Shown piece after piece: positions 24,668 to 33,876 of a stretch of DNA of 64,000 bases. Source of the DNA: Pandoraea terrae (GTDB taxonomy: Bacteria; Pseudomonadota; Gammaproteobacteria; Burkholderiales; Burkholderiaceae); the NCBI RefSeq assembly GCF_902459695.1, contig NZ_CABPRZ010000016.1:62001-126000 (forward strand), written 5' to 3'. A model generated the notes under the pieces. It saw only the letters and a list, made by a program, of their open reading frames with translations, was not told the origin of the DNA and made no database searches. The position numbers and the translations under genes are program-made. Positions within the stretch are counted from its first letter, which is position 1; the number at the start of each line of letters is the position of its first letter.

Positions 24668-26794
24668 TTATTTTTCAACGATAAAGTACTTCCCTTCCCT
24701 GTTCACGATGTGCCCATTTGCCACCATCCGAGATAGGCGCGATTTGGTCGTCCCCGGTGATATGGGGCTTGCCGCGTCGACGATTTCCTTCATCGTCAAG
24801 GGGCCGCGCTCTCGCAGCAGGTCGATGATGGCCTGATGCTCCGCCGATAGGGGGGCGTGTGCTTCCTCCCACCGGCACAGGTCGGGGTCCCAGGTCATGG
24901 GCATCTTTTGCTCTTCCACGTCCCGGCCCGTCACGAACAGGTTGGCCTGATTGCTCCCCCGTGGCCGTTTCAGCACCATCGCGGTGTCGGCACAACCCAT
25001 TAATCCGGTGGTGCCGCTGATCTCGTTGAACGGGTCGTCGGAATCCGGCATCTTGCGAGTATGGTGTACAACGAGGATCGCCACCCGAAACTCGTCGGCC
25101 AGTTGCTTCAGGCCCTCCAGCGCGGCATAGTCTTCCCCGTACGAGTTGCCGTTGCGTTGGCCCTGCGGCTTCACTTTCGCCAGGGTGTCCACGATTATCA
25201 AGCGGGCCTCGGAGTGCTCCTGCAACCATTGACGGATGTCCTTAAGTCCGCCGCTGTCGAGGCGATACCAATTGGACTGAGATGCCAAATACAACCTCTC
25301 GGGCGGCGTACCATCGCCACACACCTGCGAAAGCCTGTCCTGCAACCGGTGCTGCGTATCTTCGAGGGCCAGGTAGAGGACATCGCCTCCAACATTTGCC
25401 ACATCCACGGCGGTTTGCAGCGCCAACCACGATTTTCCGCACTTGCTCTTCCCCGCGAGGAGGCTCAGGCCCTCGGGGATGATTCCGGGCACGATCCAGC
25501 GCTGTTCAGGGAACTCGCGGGTCGCCAGCTCGGCAGCGCTGATGATTGACGCGAGCGGATTGGCCCGCCCCGTCTTCGGTGAGGATGAATCTGCCCGTTT
25601 GGGGTCGCCGGGTTTGGTGCGTGCCCGCCGAATCTCCCCTTCGAGCCATGCGCGGCCCTGCTCACGGGGCTTTTCGCTCAGCCCGTTCGCAGGATCCATC
25701 AGCACGCCGATGATTTCATCGCCGTCGTGGCCGCACAGGATCATGGCGCGGACGGCCCCAAATAAAGCCTCGCTGCGCTCCCCCGTTGGCTTGCCCTCGC
25801 GGATTAACTGCTTGATCTCCTCGGGCACGCGCAGGTCTTCCACGCGCACGTCGGGGGCGGGAGTGTTTGCCGATGCCGATGGGGCGAATAGTCCCATCAA
25901 GCCCTCGGGCAACGGCGCAGGCGGCGTCGTGTTCTCCCAGCAGTACGCCACGCCGTCGACAACGGAAGGGCGCGCGACGATGTATCCGCCGTCGGCTCGC
26001 ACATCGATGCCGGGCATGACCCCATTGCCGGAGCCGAGATCCGGGCAGCCCGGCGGTAGGTTGAAACATAGATGCAGGCCGCCCGAGGGTGTGCGGACCT
26101 TGAACGTGTCGAACGGGCCGTAACGGGCTTCGAGCTGGTCCAGGGACGCCATCCCCGACCTGCCGTCCTTGACGTCGACGTCGATTACTACGAGCCCCGA
26201 TGCGCGGCCAGTGACGATGCCGATGTTCGCGTCTGGCCACTGGGCCCACCAGTCGCGAATCACTGCGTGGTCGGTGGTCGCGTCCTTGAAGCCGTGCGGC
26301 GTCAGCGGGGCTTTGCCGCCGGGCTTTAGAGGGAACACTGGGCAACCCTGCGCCGCGTACCGCAGGGCCGCTCCCTCGTAGGACAAAAGGGGCGACGTGT
26401 GCTCGTGCTCCCCCTCCCCGTGGAGCTGGGTGGCCTCCTGCACGACCTCGTCTGCCTCACTACGTGCCTTGGCCTCGCACTGCCCGATGAACTCCGCGTC
26501 AGCGTCCGTCCTCAATCCTTTCGGCTTACTGCACCACGGGCGCAGCGGGCCGTCTGGCAGCGGGCCGTGGTAGCCAACCATCATGCCCTCGCCGTGGTAG
26601 AGCACGATGAACCTGCCGTCGGCTATGCGGCGTTGTCCATCGGCGGCGAGATCGGCGGGGGGCACGATTCCGTGCTGCGCAAGGGCCTCGCGGAACTGAT
26701 CGATGTCATTCTGGTCGTTATAATTCGTACCATTCATTTGAGTATGTCTTTCCGGCCCGGCGCTCCCCGTCGGGCTTTTTGTTTCGTACATCAT
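24668..26794 (-). CDS. Prim-Pol / RepA-like AAA helicase fusion (element replication protein)
   Basis: A 708-residue protein. The start at 26794 follows a strong AAGGGGA six bases upstream that overlaps the alpA stop. Residues ~140-290 are a bifunctional primase-polymerase domain (FPLKPGGKAPLTPHGFKDATTD, catalytic VIDVDVKDG at 203-211, SGGLHLCF, GIDVRADGGYIVARPS). Residues ~435-640 are an AAA_25/RepA-type ATPase with Walker A AGKSKCGKS (447-455), Walker B LIIVDTLA (532-539) and VVHHTRK (575-581). The C-terminus is a winged helix (RERGPLTMKEIVDAA). It would prime and unwind the element's own DNA. The repeats just past its stop are the natural origin candidate. Confidence 0.88.
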   Translation of the reverse strand: MMYETKSPTGSAGPERHTQMNGTNYNDQNDIDQFREALAQHGIVPPADLAADGQRRIADGRFIVLYHGEGMMVGYHGPLPDGPLRPWCSKPKGLRTDADAEFIGQCEAKARSEADEVVQEATQLHGEGEHEHTSPLLSYEGAALRYAAQGCPVFPLKPGGKAPLTPHGFKDATTDHAVIRDWWAQWPDANIGIVTGRASGLVVIDVDVKDGRSGMASLDQLEARYGPFDTFKVRTPSGGLHLCFNLPPGCPDLGSGNGVMPGIDVRADGGYIVARPSVVDGVAYCWENTTPPAPLPEGLMGLFAPSASANTPAPDVRVEDLRVPEEIKQLIREGKPTGERSEALFGAVRAMILCGHDGDEIIGVLMDPANGLSEKPREQGRAWLEGEIRRARTKPGDPKRADSSSPKTGRANPLASIISAAELATREFPEQRWIVPGIIPEGLSLLAGKSKCGKSWLALQTAVDVANVGGDVLYLALEDTQHRLQDRLSQVCGDGTPPERLYLASQSNWYRLDSGGLKDIRQWLQEHSEARLIIVDTLAKVKPQGQRNGNSYGEDYAALEGLKQLADEFRVAILVVHHTRKMPDSDDPFNEISGTTGLMGCADTAMVLKRPRGSNQANLFVTGRDVEEQKMPMTWDPDLCRWEEAHAPLSAEHQAIIDLLRERGPLTMKEIVDAASPISPGTTKSRLSRMVANGHIVNREGKYFIVEK

Positions 26795-26805
26795 TGCGCT
26801 TCCCC

Positions 26806-27045
26806 TTACCCGGCGATCTCGCCGACGGCGCTGCGTGCGCGGTAGGCTGCGGGGTTTGCCAAAAATGCGTCGATGTCCCCAACGCGCCAGCCAACGGCTC
26901 GGGGACCAAGGCGAACGGGAGCGGGGAACGTCCCTTCCTGAATTCGCTGGTAAATGCTTGACCGAGAAATGCCGACCAAGGCTTCGACTTGGGGGCGACG
27001 GAGGATGCGCTTGCGCTCAAGCGCTTCTTGAATTGCGTTGGCCAT
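26806..27045 (-). CDS. alpA: AlpA-family excisionase/regulator
   Basis: A 79-residue MerR-like winged-helix protein: ILRRPQVEALVGISRSSIYQRIQEGTF is the helix-turn-helix, followed by PAPVRLGPRAVGW and VGDIDAFLA. AlpA proteins regulate integrase genes and excision in P4-type elements. It lies directly upstream of the primase gene on the same strand; its stop codon overlaps the primase ribosome-binding site. Confidence 0.92.
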   Translation of the reverse strand: MANAIQEALERKRILRRPQVEALVGISRSSIYQRIQEGTFPAPVRLGPRAVGWRVGDIDAFLANPAAYRARSAVGEIAG

Positions 27046-27127
27046 GTTTAATTAACTCCCAATGAGTCGTCCGGGGCTGCCCCGGAACACATGACCAAGC
27101 ATAGAAAGCGGGTTCGCCGGTAGCCGG

Positions 27128-27862
27128 TTAAGCGCGAATTTTAAGTGCCGCCTTCGCCCTGCTCACACGGTCTTTAAGGCCGTGGATGGGGGTTTTTTTG
27201 ATCGTTTTGTCGTCGTCCTGCCATTCGATAAAGGTGTCGGTGACGGTCATGATGACGTCGTCTGGTTCCAACTTTTCGAGTTGTCTGAGCACCCGTTTTG
27301 CGCCGTACGTCGGGTCCGCCTCCACGATTTCTTCGATGAGCCGCTGAAGGGCATCCGGCCGGGCACCACGTGGCGCGCTGGCGATTTTCCTTTGGTGCCG
27401 ACGGAAGTTGTCCTTGTACACGTCCGACATTTTCAGCGCGTCCGCCAGCCATTTGATGCGCCAGTAGGCGAGGGCGTAGTTGTGGCATTGGACCGGAGAC
27501 GGATGTTCCGCGATCCTGTCGGAGAGCTCCATGAACCGTGCTGCGGCGTCAATGATCCCGACCGCCGCCATGAACGGGTACCGCGCGAGGTATTGCGGAT
27601 CGATGTCCTGCTCGGTCATTCCATCTGGGAAATTCTCGTTGGGGTACATGTGCTTGGCGAACATGAGGGCACGGACGAACGCATCTTCGTCTTCTTGTAG
27701 GGTTTGCAGGTCGGCGCGATACTGATCGCCGCCTGTCCGGATATCCGCGTCCGCCAGGAATTGCGTCGCCACAGCCACCAGCGACTCAACCAAGTCGCGG
27801 TCCTCTTGGATCGCCGGATGCATCGTCGGCACCGTCATTGCCTTTTTGCGCTTGTCGGTCAT
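27128..27862 (-). CDS. Element-borne protein of unknown function (244 aa)
   Basis: A soluble, mainly helical and charged protein starting MTDKRKKAMTVP with GAGGG just upstream. No motif points to a known family. Segments such as FAKHMYPNENFPDGMTEQDI and PTYGAKRVLRQLEKLEPDD are notable but not diagnostic. It lies between the integrase and alpA genes on the same strand, so it is part of the element's replication/integration module and may be a regulator. Confidence 0.6.
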   Translation of the reverse strand: MTDKRKKAMTVPTMHPAIQEDRDLVESLVAVATQFLADADIRTGGDQYRADLQTLQEDEDAFVRALMFAKHMYPNENFPDGMTEQDIDPQYLARYPFMAAVGIIDAAARFMELSDRIAEHPSPVQCHNYALAYWRIKWLADALKMSDVYKDNFRRHQRKIASAPRGARPDALQRLIEEIVEADPTYGAKRVLRQLEKLEPDDVIMTVTDTFIEWQDDDKTIKKTPIHGLKDRVSRAKAALKIRA

Positions 27863-27940
27863 CCGGCCCTCAGCACGATCACGTTCTCGGCGTCTTGTTG
27901 GGCGAACCGGGAGTCATTTGCCGCCGGACTCTCCAAAAGG

Positions 27941-29179
27941 CTACGCCCCCTGTCGAATGGGGACGACCGTCGCGCCGCGTTTCAACTCGTCCAAGTAGTC
28001 AGCCCACCGCTGCATCATTTCTCGCCGTTGGGGTAGGTGGGCGGTACGGTTGTACGCGCGGCCCAGCGGGTCTTTCACGGCATGCGCGAGTTGAGCCTCG
28101 ATCACCGCCACCGGCACGTCGAGCACCTCGTCCAAGATCGTACGCGCCATTGCCCGGAAGCCGTGACCGGTCATCATGTCGTTGTCGTACCCCAGGCGGC
28201 GCAGGGCGGCATTGATGGTGTTGTCCGACATGGGGCGGTCAGAGGTCCGCACACTTGGGAACACGAAGCGTCCGCCGCCGGTCAGTGGTTCAAGCTCGCG
28301 CAGAATGGTGATGGCTTGGGTCGGCAATGGGACGATGTGAGCGCCACCATCAGCCTTGCCTTGTTTCGTCCGCTTCATCCGTATGGTGGGGATTTCCCAT
28401 GTCGCGCCGTCGAGGTCGAACTCCGACCATTCAGCATTGCGCAGCTCACCGGGGCGTTGGAATAGCAGTGGAGACAGCCGTAGCGCGCAGGAGACGGGCA
28501 AGGTGCCGGCGTAACCGTCGATGGCGCGCAGCAGTTCCGCCACCATGGCAGGATCGATCAGGGCGGCAAAGTGCCGTTTCTGCACCGGGGGGAGTGCGCC
28601 TCGTAGGTCGGCGGTGGTGTCCCTGCTGGCCCGTCCAGTCGCCACCGCGTAACGCATGACCTGGCCGATGTTGTCGCGCAGACGGTGAGCGGTTTCGAGC
28701 GCACCGCGTTTTTCCACCCGCCGTAGCACGTCGAGAACCTCGGGGGGGGCCAAGCCAGCGATGGGCCGGCCACCGATCCAGGGGAAGGCGTCAACCTCCA
28801 GTCGTCGCAGGAGGCGCGCCCCGTGTCCCTCTGACCAAGTGGGCGCGAATTTGGCGTGCCACTCCCGCGCGACCGCCTCGAACGAATGTTCGGCATTTTG
28901 CCGCGCTGTGCGCTTGGTCGCTTGCTTCATCATGGACGGGTCAATGCCATCGGCCAACTGCTTCTTCGCGGCATCGCGCTTTGCCCGTGCGTCCTTCAGC
29001 GACACACCTGGGTATGCGCCTATGGTCAGAGCCTTTTCCTTGCCGCCGAATCGGTACTTCAGACGCCAATACCGCCCACCATTGGGGCGGACTTCCAGAT
29101 ACATACCTCCGCTGTCAGCGAGCCGATATTGTTTTTCTCTCGGGGCTGCTGCGCGGACCTGAACATCGGTCAGTGCCAT
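27941..29179 (-). CDS. P4-type site-specific tyrosine integrase
   Basis: A 412-residue, apparently full-length integrase. The DUF4102 arm-binding domain (ALTDVQVRAAAPREKQYRL, YWRLKYRFGGKEK) covers residues 1-90, a SAM-like core-binding domain about 100-200, and the catalytic domain the rest. The catalytic set is present: Arg 242 (QRPGELRNAEW), His339-x-x-Arg342 (HGFRAMA), His 366 (LAHAVKD) and nucleophile Tyr 376 (RAYNRT). The gene starts 228 bases from the ssrA 3' end, so it very likely targets ssrA. Direct repeats of the AGTACCCCC type lie in its upstream region. Confidence 0.95.
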   Translation of the reverse strand: MALTDVQVRAAAPREKQYRLADSGGMYLEVRPNGGRYWRLKYRFGGKEKALTIGAYPGVSLKDARAKRDAAKKQLADGIDPSMMKQATKRTARQNAEHSFEAVAREWHAKFAPTWSEGHGARLLRRLEVDAFPWIGGRPIAGLAPPEVLDVLRRVEKRGALETAHRLRDNIGQVMRYAVATGRASRDTTADLRGALPPVQKRHFAALIDPAMVAELLRAIDGYAGTLPVSCALRLSPLLFQRPGELRNAEWSEFDLDGATWEIPTIRMKRTKQGKADGGAHIVPLPTQAITILRELEPLTGGGRFVFPSVRTSDRPMSDNTINAALRRLGYDNDMMTGHGFRAMARTILDEVLDVPVAVIEAQLAHAVKDPLGRAYNRTAHLPQRREMMQRWADYLDELKRGATVVPIRQGA

Positions 29180-29241
29180 CGTTCGATCTCATTCGGGTAC
29201 AAGGCCATCAGAGGTACCTATTACCCTGGGGTGTACCTGAT

Positions 29242-29302
29242 TTGGGGGTACCAGATCGGCAGTAGTGTCGGTGTACCCCCAGGTGTACCCCCAAGTACCC
29301 CC
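29242..29302. repeat. Integrase-promoter repeats, GTACCCCC type
   Basis: One inverted copy (GGGGGTACC, about 29244-29252) and three direct copies (GTGTACCCCC at 29271 and 29283, AGTACCCCC at 29294) lie between the integrase start and ssrA. They are candidate arm sites or regulator sites. Confidence 0.6.
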
Positions 29303-29337
29303 GGATTCCCTCAGATCATTATAGACGATGCTGGAAA

Positions 29338-29373
29338 AGAAAAACCCCGGAGACTCATATCTACCGGGGCTTT
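29338..29373 (-). terminator. Terminator downstream of ssrA
   Basis: On the minus strand GCCCCGG and CCGGGG form a stem around a 13-base loop, followed by five T residues. It lies 34 bases past the ssrA 3' end. Confidence 0.7.
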
Positions 29374-29406
29374 CAGAACTTCCCAGGAACACTCTGGAAG
29401 GTATTT

Positions 29407-29438
29407 TGGTGGAGGCGGCGGGAATCGAACCCGCGTCC
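29407..29438. other. Candidate attachment site (ssrA 3' end)
   Basis: The T arm and acceptor end of ssrA, a common target of P4-type integrases. It is kept intact by the insertion, so ssrA stays functional. Confidence 0.5.
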
Positions 29439-29776
29439 AGAAGCGATCTACGACCAGTTCTACATGTGTAGTTCTGTCTTTTGATTTAACCGTAGCGACG
29501 CGGACGAACACGCTGCGTTACGGCGATTCACTAGGTTTTCGACCCGGGCGTCGTGACGCCGCCAAGGCTTAACTGACGTATATGACCTCTGGCGGTATTG
29601 CTACCGGTCTTGCGACGCTAGTCCGTCAGTGAACTAGGCAGAGGACGGCGGCCCTTAGGCTGCCAGTGCGAACGTGTCGTCGTTTGCAGTTACGTTTTTC
29701 CCATTGATTAACGAGGTGACGGGTCCTCGACATGCCCTGGCCGCTTCACAACCCCTGTCGAAACCAGGTCGCCCCC
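29407..29776 (-). ncRNA. ssrA: Transfer-messenger RNA (tmRNA)
   Basis: About 370 bases. The 5' end GGGGGCG (29776 leftward) pairs with CGCCTCC just before the encoded CCA (29409-29407), forming the alanine-type acceptor stem. The T arm GGGTTCGATTCCC is intact. The reading frame encodes the tag ANDDTFALAA followed by TAA (about 29658-29690), matching the tag type of Burkholderiaceae. With SmpB it rescues stalled ribosomes and marks the peptides for proteolysis. Its 3' end is the apparent integration site of the neighbouring element. Confidence 0.97.
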
Positions 29777-29811
29777 GCAGCAGGATGACCCGCATACGCG
29801 AGTCAACATAC

Positions 29812-29840
29812 ATTCTACAACAGGACGCCCCGGGCGTCAC
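29812..29840 (-). promoter_or_regulatory. Possible ssrA promoter
   Basis: TAGAAT (29817-29812) lies 17 bases from GTGACG. Transcription would start about 30 bases before the mature tmRNA 5' end, leaving a leader for RNase P. The -35 is weak. Confidence 0.35.
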
Positions 29841-29860
29841 GCCGCGCGCCCGGAACCCGC

Positions 29861-32800
29861 CTACTTGAGCGCGAAGTCGACGCGGGTCGTCGCGCCCTTG
29901 TCCTTGATGCCGTCGGCCGTCAGCTTCGGCGACACCACGAACACCCGGTCCGGCTCGATCTTGCCGTCCATCCAGCTCTGGACATTCTGCGCCCGCCGAT
30001 CTGCCAAGCGCCGCAAGTCGTCGTCCGTCACCTTCATGTTCTCCACCAACAGCTTCTCCATTTCGTCCGGCGGCAATGACTTCGTGAAGCCGATCATGTT
30101 CTTCGGTTTCGGGAAATCCTCGGCTTTGTAGGCCGCCGTCAGGAATTTGTCGCGCTCGTTCGGCTCAACCGTCACGCTGTCAATGTCGATGCTCTCGCCT
30201 TTGCCCACCATCGATTTCACCTTCTGGGCCTTGATCCGGCGATCCGCCATCGCTTCACGCAAGCCTTGGGTGTCCTTCGACGGATCCACGCGGCCCACGA
30301 TGTCCATCTTCAGCGACGGACGATCCTTCAACGCCTTCACCAGCGTGTCGAGCTTTTTCTCTTCCTCCGGCGTCAGCCGCGCACGGCCCGGCGCGAACGC
30401 CACGTAGCTCAACTCCTCCGCGCCGCTGCCGCCAAATGCCGACGCCAGCAGGCTGAACGGCGCCGTCACCGCTTTCACGATCAGATTGACGAACGCCCGG
30501 AAAATCACGCCGCCCAAACTGAACTGCGGATCATCCAGCGACCCCGAAATCGGAATGTTCACGTCGATCTCGCCACGCGAGTTCTTCAGCAACGATACGG
30601 CGAGCCGCACGGGCAAGTTCGTCGCCGTCGGGCTTTCCACCCGGTCACCGAAGGTCAGCTGATCGATGAAAATGTGATTGTTCGCCGTGAGTTTCGCCTG
30701 ATCCAGCAGATAGTGGACGTCGACCGTCAGCTTGCCTTTTTCGATCGGATACCCCGCGTACTTGGTGGAGTAGGGCGTCAGGTTCGTCAGTTCGATGCCG
30801 TCGGCCTTCGCGCCCAGGTCCACGAACGCCATCGGCGCGAGCGGATTGATCTTGCCCGTGATGTTGATCGGCGCGTTCCGGTTGACCTTGCCCTGCAGCA
30901 CCACGTCCGCCGGGGTGGTCGTTGCCGTGCCGAACGCGCCGATGCGCCCGCCGATGCTCGTCAGGTTCGCCGTGTAGTTCGGCTTCACGAAGTTGTCCGT
31001 GAAGTTGACGTTGCCGCCCTGCAGCGTGATCCGTCCGACCATGACATCGGCCGGCAACGCCTTGCCTGCGCCATAGCCCGGGCCGGCATCTTTCTTTGCC
31101 GGCGGCGCGCCGGCTTCGGACGGCAACGGCTGGCCGGCCTCCACCGCTGAGGCCACCGCATCCAGCGGTGGTTTGCCGCCGATCGTTTCGGACATTGCGG
31201 CATCGGCCTGGCTTGCCGATTTGGTGTCGAGCGGTACGCCCGGATTGGCGCGCGTGAGCGACTTCGGCGCTTCCTGCTTGTTGCCGACGACGTCAGCCAG
31301 ATTCAAATGCCCGTTCGGGCTGATGATGAGCCGGGCGTAAAACGTCGACAGCGCCACGTTGCCGATCTGGACGTTCGGCTTGCCCGCACCCACCGCAACG
31401 TTGATCTTCTGCACTGCCAGCGAATTCCAGCGCATGAAGTCGTCCGCCGACACCTTGTCCAGCAGGCGGACATTGCCCAACGTCGCGTCGCCGCGATAGG
31501 TCGCCTGTGTCGTTGCGCCTTTCTGGGCGAACGTCGCTCGCCCGTCGCTGCTGAGCAGCGCGCTCGCAATGCTCGCGTTGAGCTGATCGCTCATATAGGA
31601 ATCGAACGCTGCCAGATCGAGCTTTTCCGTGCGTATCTGCAAGTCGCCCGCCAACGGCTGGGGCGTCACGCTGCCCGTCGCAGTCAACGTGCCTTTCTTG
31701 TTGAGCGCGCCTTTGACCTCGAGCTGCATCGGCTTGCCCATGTCCTGCGACACTCCCTTGACCGTCACATTCAACGGCGAGAAGCGCGCCTGAACCGGGC
31801 GCCCCTTCACCGCACGGTCCTCCAGGCCCAGGCTCGCGTCCTCGAGCGACACGCGGCCGATCTGCCATTGCCAATCGCCGTTGCCGGTCTTCGCGGCCGA
31901 TGGTTTCGCCGCCACGCGTTTTGGCGCTGCTTTGGGGGCGGCGCGGCCGTTGACGTTTGCCGCCGCGCCGTTGTTGCCCGCCAGCGCCATGAGGTTGATC
32001 TTGCCGTCCTTGTCGCGCAGCGCTGCCACGTCGAGGCCCTTGATCTGGACGTCGTCGACCACCACTTGGCGCTTCGCCAGATCGAAGTGCGACAACTTCG
32101 CCTCGGCATGCGCCAGTTTGAGCGGGGCATCGCCCTTGTTGCCCGTCAGCCATTCAATCTGGTCGAGCGTGGCCGTCGCCGGTGCGATCTGCAACTCGGG
32201 CGTGGCCGAACCGAACGATGTGTGGAACTTCACCTGCGCGCCGATCGTGCCGTGCTTCAGGTCGCCGGCCAGCGCACCCTGTGCGAACGGCAGCAACGGG
32301 CCCAGCGCGATGTCCTTGGCATCGATGTCGCCGCCGGCTGTGCGCTTCGGCAGGTCGAATGCCCCCTTGGCGTCCAGGGTGCCGCCGCCCGACAACTTCA
32401 ACCCGACGTCATATGTGGCTGGCGTCTTGCCTAGCGTGGCCAGGTTCTTGACGCCAACGTGTATGTCGTCCAACGCAACCTGGGCAGGCTTCGCCGCGCG
32501 ATTGTCGGTGACATGCACGGCGCTGTTCGTCAGCTGGACGTCGCCCAGCAGCAGGTCGAGCGGATTGCCCGCCGGCGCGGCGGGCTTGGCCGCCATCGCA
32601 CCCGAAGCCGCTTGCGGCGCGGATGCCGCGGCCGGGCCCGGTACAGACTGAGCCGCGTTCGCTTCCGGATGTCCTTGCGGCGCCAATTGCGCGAGGGCCA
32701 GTGTGCCGTCCTTCGCGATTACCAGGTTCTGGTCGAGCCCGTCCACGACCACCGTGTTCACGTGATAGATGTTGCGCAGCGGCTCGAGATTCGCGAGATT

Positions 32801-33751
32801 CGCGGCAGCGTGCTTGAGCGTGGCGATCTTTTCGCCTTTGCGGCCGTCCACCGCCACGTCGTCAAGCGACACCTTGCCCGCGACGACGACCCGGTTGACC
32901 GACGCCTCCCGCCGGAACTTGAGTTGCAAATCGGTCGTCAGTTCGCCTTTCTTCAGGACAACCGGCAATTCCGTCGGCACATAGCCCAGGTAGCGCGGGA
33001 TATCGAGGCGGTCGAGTTTGATGTCGACGCTCGATTCCAGCGACTTTGCGAACGGCTTCGTCTGGCCCGAAATGTCAAGCGCCGCGCCGTCGACGGACGC
33101 CTGCAGCAGCGGCTTCACGAAAATGTCGGTATCGGACGGCAAGTTCGCGATGAACGGGACGCCGACGTTGAGCTTCTCGACGGCATGCTTCTCGTTGCGC
33201 ACCTGATCGTCGAACTGCACCGAACCGTTGCGGATCTGCACATTCGATAGCGAAAACCGCGCCGGCTCACTTGGCTGGGGTTTGGGTGGTCCGGCCGTGA
33301 CCTTGTCGATGATGTCCGAGAAGTTGAAGCGTTGCTCCGCCGTGCGGGCGATGTGGATGACCGGGGTGTCGACGTACAGTTCGTCGATGACCGGGGCGAG
33401 GCGGAACAGCGACGTCCAGGCGGCATCCACGCGCAGCGTGCCGATGTCGACGAACGGCTGGCCCGGGGCCTTGTCGCCGATATGCAACTGCTTCAGGTCG
33501 AGCCGCAGGGTGTACGGGTTGAAGGTGACGTTGCCGACAGTCACCGGCCGTTCAAGATAGGCGGACAGCTTTTCCACGGCATAGTGCTTGAGCACCGCGG
33601 GCACTGTGAAGTAGCCGATGACGCCGAAGGCGGCCAGCACACCGGCCGTCCAGAGCGCGGCCTTGCGGGTGCGCGGCGAGCGGCCTATCTGCTGCGCGCG
33701 GGCAAGGCCCTGTTGAAGTCGAGGGGTGCGATCATTCGCTTGGTCGGCCAT
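29861..33751 (-). CDS. AsmA-like DUF748 protein (1296 aa)
   Basis: A very large envelope protein. An N-terminal membrane helix (about residues 30-52, ALWTAGVLAAFGVIGYF) is followed by a long periplasmic region of repeated beta strands. It begins with LSAYLERPVTVGNVTFNPYTLRLDLKQLHIGD, the standard opening of DUF748/AsmA-like proteins. Ala/Pro-rich linkers occur near residues 365-395 and 860-900. The C-terminal ~200 residues resemble an OmpA-like region (GRARLTPEEEKKLDTL, RVDPSKDTQGLREAMADRR). AsmA-like proteins are thought to take part in lipid transport between the membranes or outer-membrane assembly. The precise role is unknown. It is a single gene. Confidence 0.9.
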   Translation of the reverse strand: MADQANDRTPRLQQGLARAQQIGRSPRTRKAALWTAGVLAAFGVIGYFTVPAVLKHYAVEKLSAYLERPVTVGNVTFNPYTLRLDLKQLHIGDKAPGQPFVDIGTLRVDAAWTSLFRLAPVIDELYVDTPVIHIARTAEQRFNFSDIIDKVTAGPPKPQPSEPARFSLSNVQIRNGSVQFDDQVRNEKHAVEKLNVGVPFIANLPSDTDIFVKPLLQASVDGAALDISGQTKPFAKSLESSVDIKLDRLDIPRYLGYVPTELPVVLKKGELTTDLQLKFRREASVNRVVVAGKVSLDDVAVDGRKGEKIATLKHAAANLANLEPLRNIYHVNTVVVDGLDQNLVIAKDGTLALAQLAPQGHPEANAAQSVPGPAAASAPQAASGAMAAKPAAPAGNPLDLLLGDVQLTNSAVHVTDNRAAKPAQVALDDIHVGVKNLATLGKTPATYDVGLKLSGGGTLDAKGAFDLPKRTAGGDIDAKDIALGPLLPFAQGALAGDLKHGTIGAQVKFHTSFGSATPELQIAPATATLDQIEWLTGNKGDAPLKLAHAEAKLSHFDLAKRQVVVDDVQIKGLDVAALRDKDGKINLMALAGNNGAAANVNGRAAPKAAPKRVAAKPSAAKTGNGDWQWQIGRVSLEDASLGLEDRAVKGRPVQARFSPLNVTVKGVSQDMGKPMQLEVKGALNKKGTLTATGSVTPQPLAGDLQIRTEKLDLAAFDSYMSDQLNASIASALLSSDGRATFAQKGATTQATYRGDATLGNVRLLDKVSADDFMRWNSLAVQKINVAVGAGKPNVQIGNVALSTFYARLIISPNGHLNLADVVGNKQEAPKSLTRANPGVPLDTKSASQADAAMSETIGGKPPLDAVASAVEAGQPLPSEAGAPPAKKDAGPGYGAGKALPADVMVGRITLQGGNVNFTDNFVKPNYTANLTSIGGRIGAFGTATTTPADVVLQGKVNRNAPINITGKINPLAPMAFVDLGAKADGIELTNLTPYSTKYAGYPIEKGKLTVDVHYLLDQAKLTANNHIFIDQLTFGDRVESPTATNLPVRLAVSLLKNSRGEIDVNIPISGSLDDPQFSLGGVIFRAFVNLIVKAVTAPFSLLASAFGGSGAEELSYVAFAPGRARLTPEEEKKLDTLVKALKDRPSLKMDIVGRVDPSKDTQGLREAMADRRIKAQKVKSMVGKGESIDIDSVTVEPNERDKFLTAAYKAEDFPKPKNMIGFTKSLPPDEMEKLLVENMKVTDDDLRRLADRRAQNVQSWMDGKIEPDRVFVVSPKLTADGIKDKGATTRVDFALK

Positions 33752-33876
33752 GCGGTCTCCCGAAAGCAGTCATGGACATCCGCGCCGCGCGAAGCGGGTA
33801 TGGCGGGGCACGACATGACTGCGTAAGTCTGTCGATAAGCAGCACGCCCGGCAACCGGTGCCGGGCGGATTTCGTG

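Larger units (their letters stand above)
15061..29438 (-). mobile_element. Integrative element inserted at the 3' end of ssrA (limits partly inferred)
   Basis: The right end is set by the ssrA 3' terminus (29407-29438), with the integrase gene starting 228 bases away. The contents are those of a satellite or integrative element: integrase, AlpA, primase-helicase, a repeat-rich putative origin, a terminase-small-subunit-like protein, and many unknown or exported cargo proteins. The left limit at the att-like 15061 is a guess. The element may end elsewhere between about 15 and 24 kb, or be composite, because an orphan set of integrase-type repeats lies at 15135 and a resolvase stub at 19194. 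Confidence 0.5.

Noticed and set aside
26718-27020. A 100-codon minus-strand frame over alpA
   Set aside because: It is an out-of-frame shadow of alpA and the primase start; alpA itself has clear family motifs.
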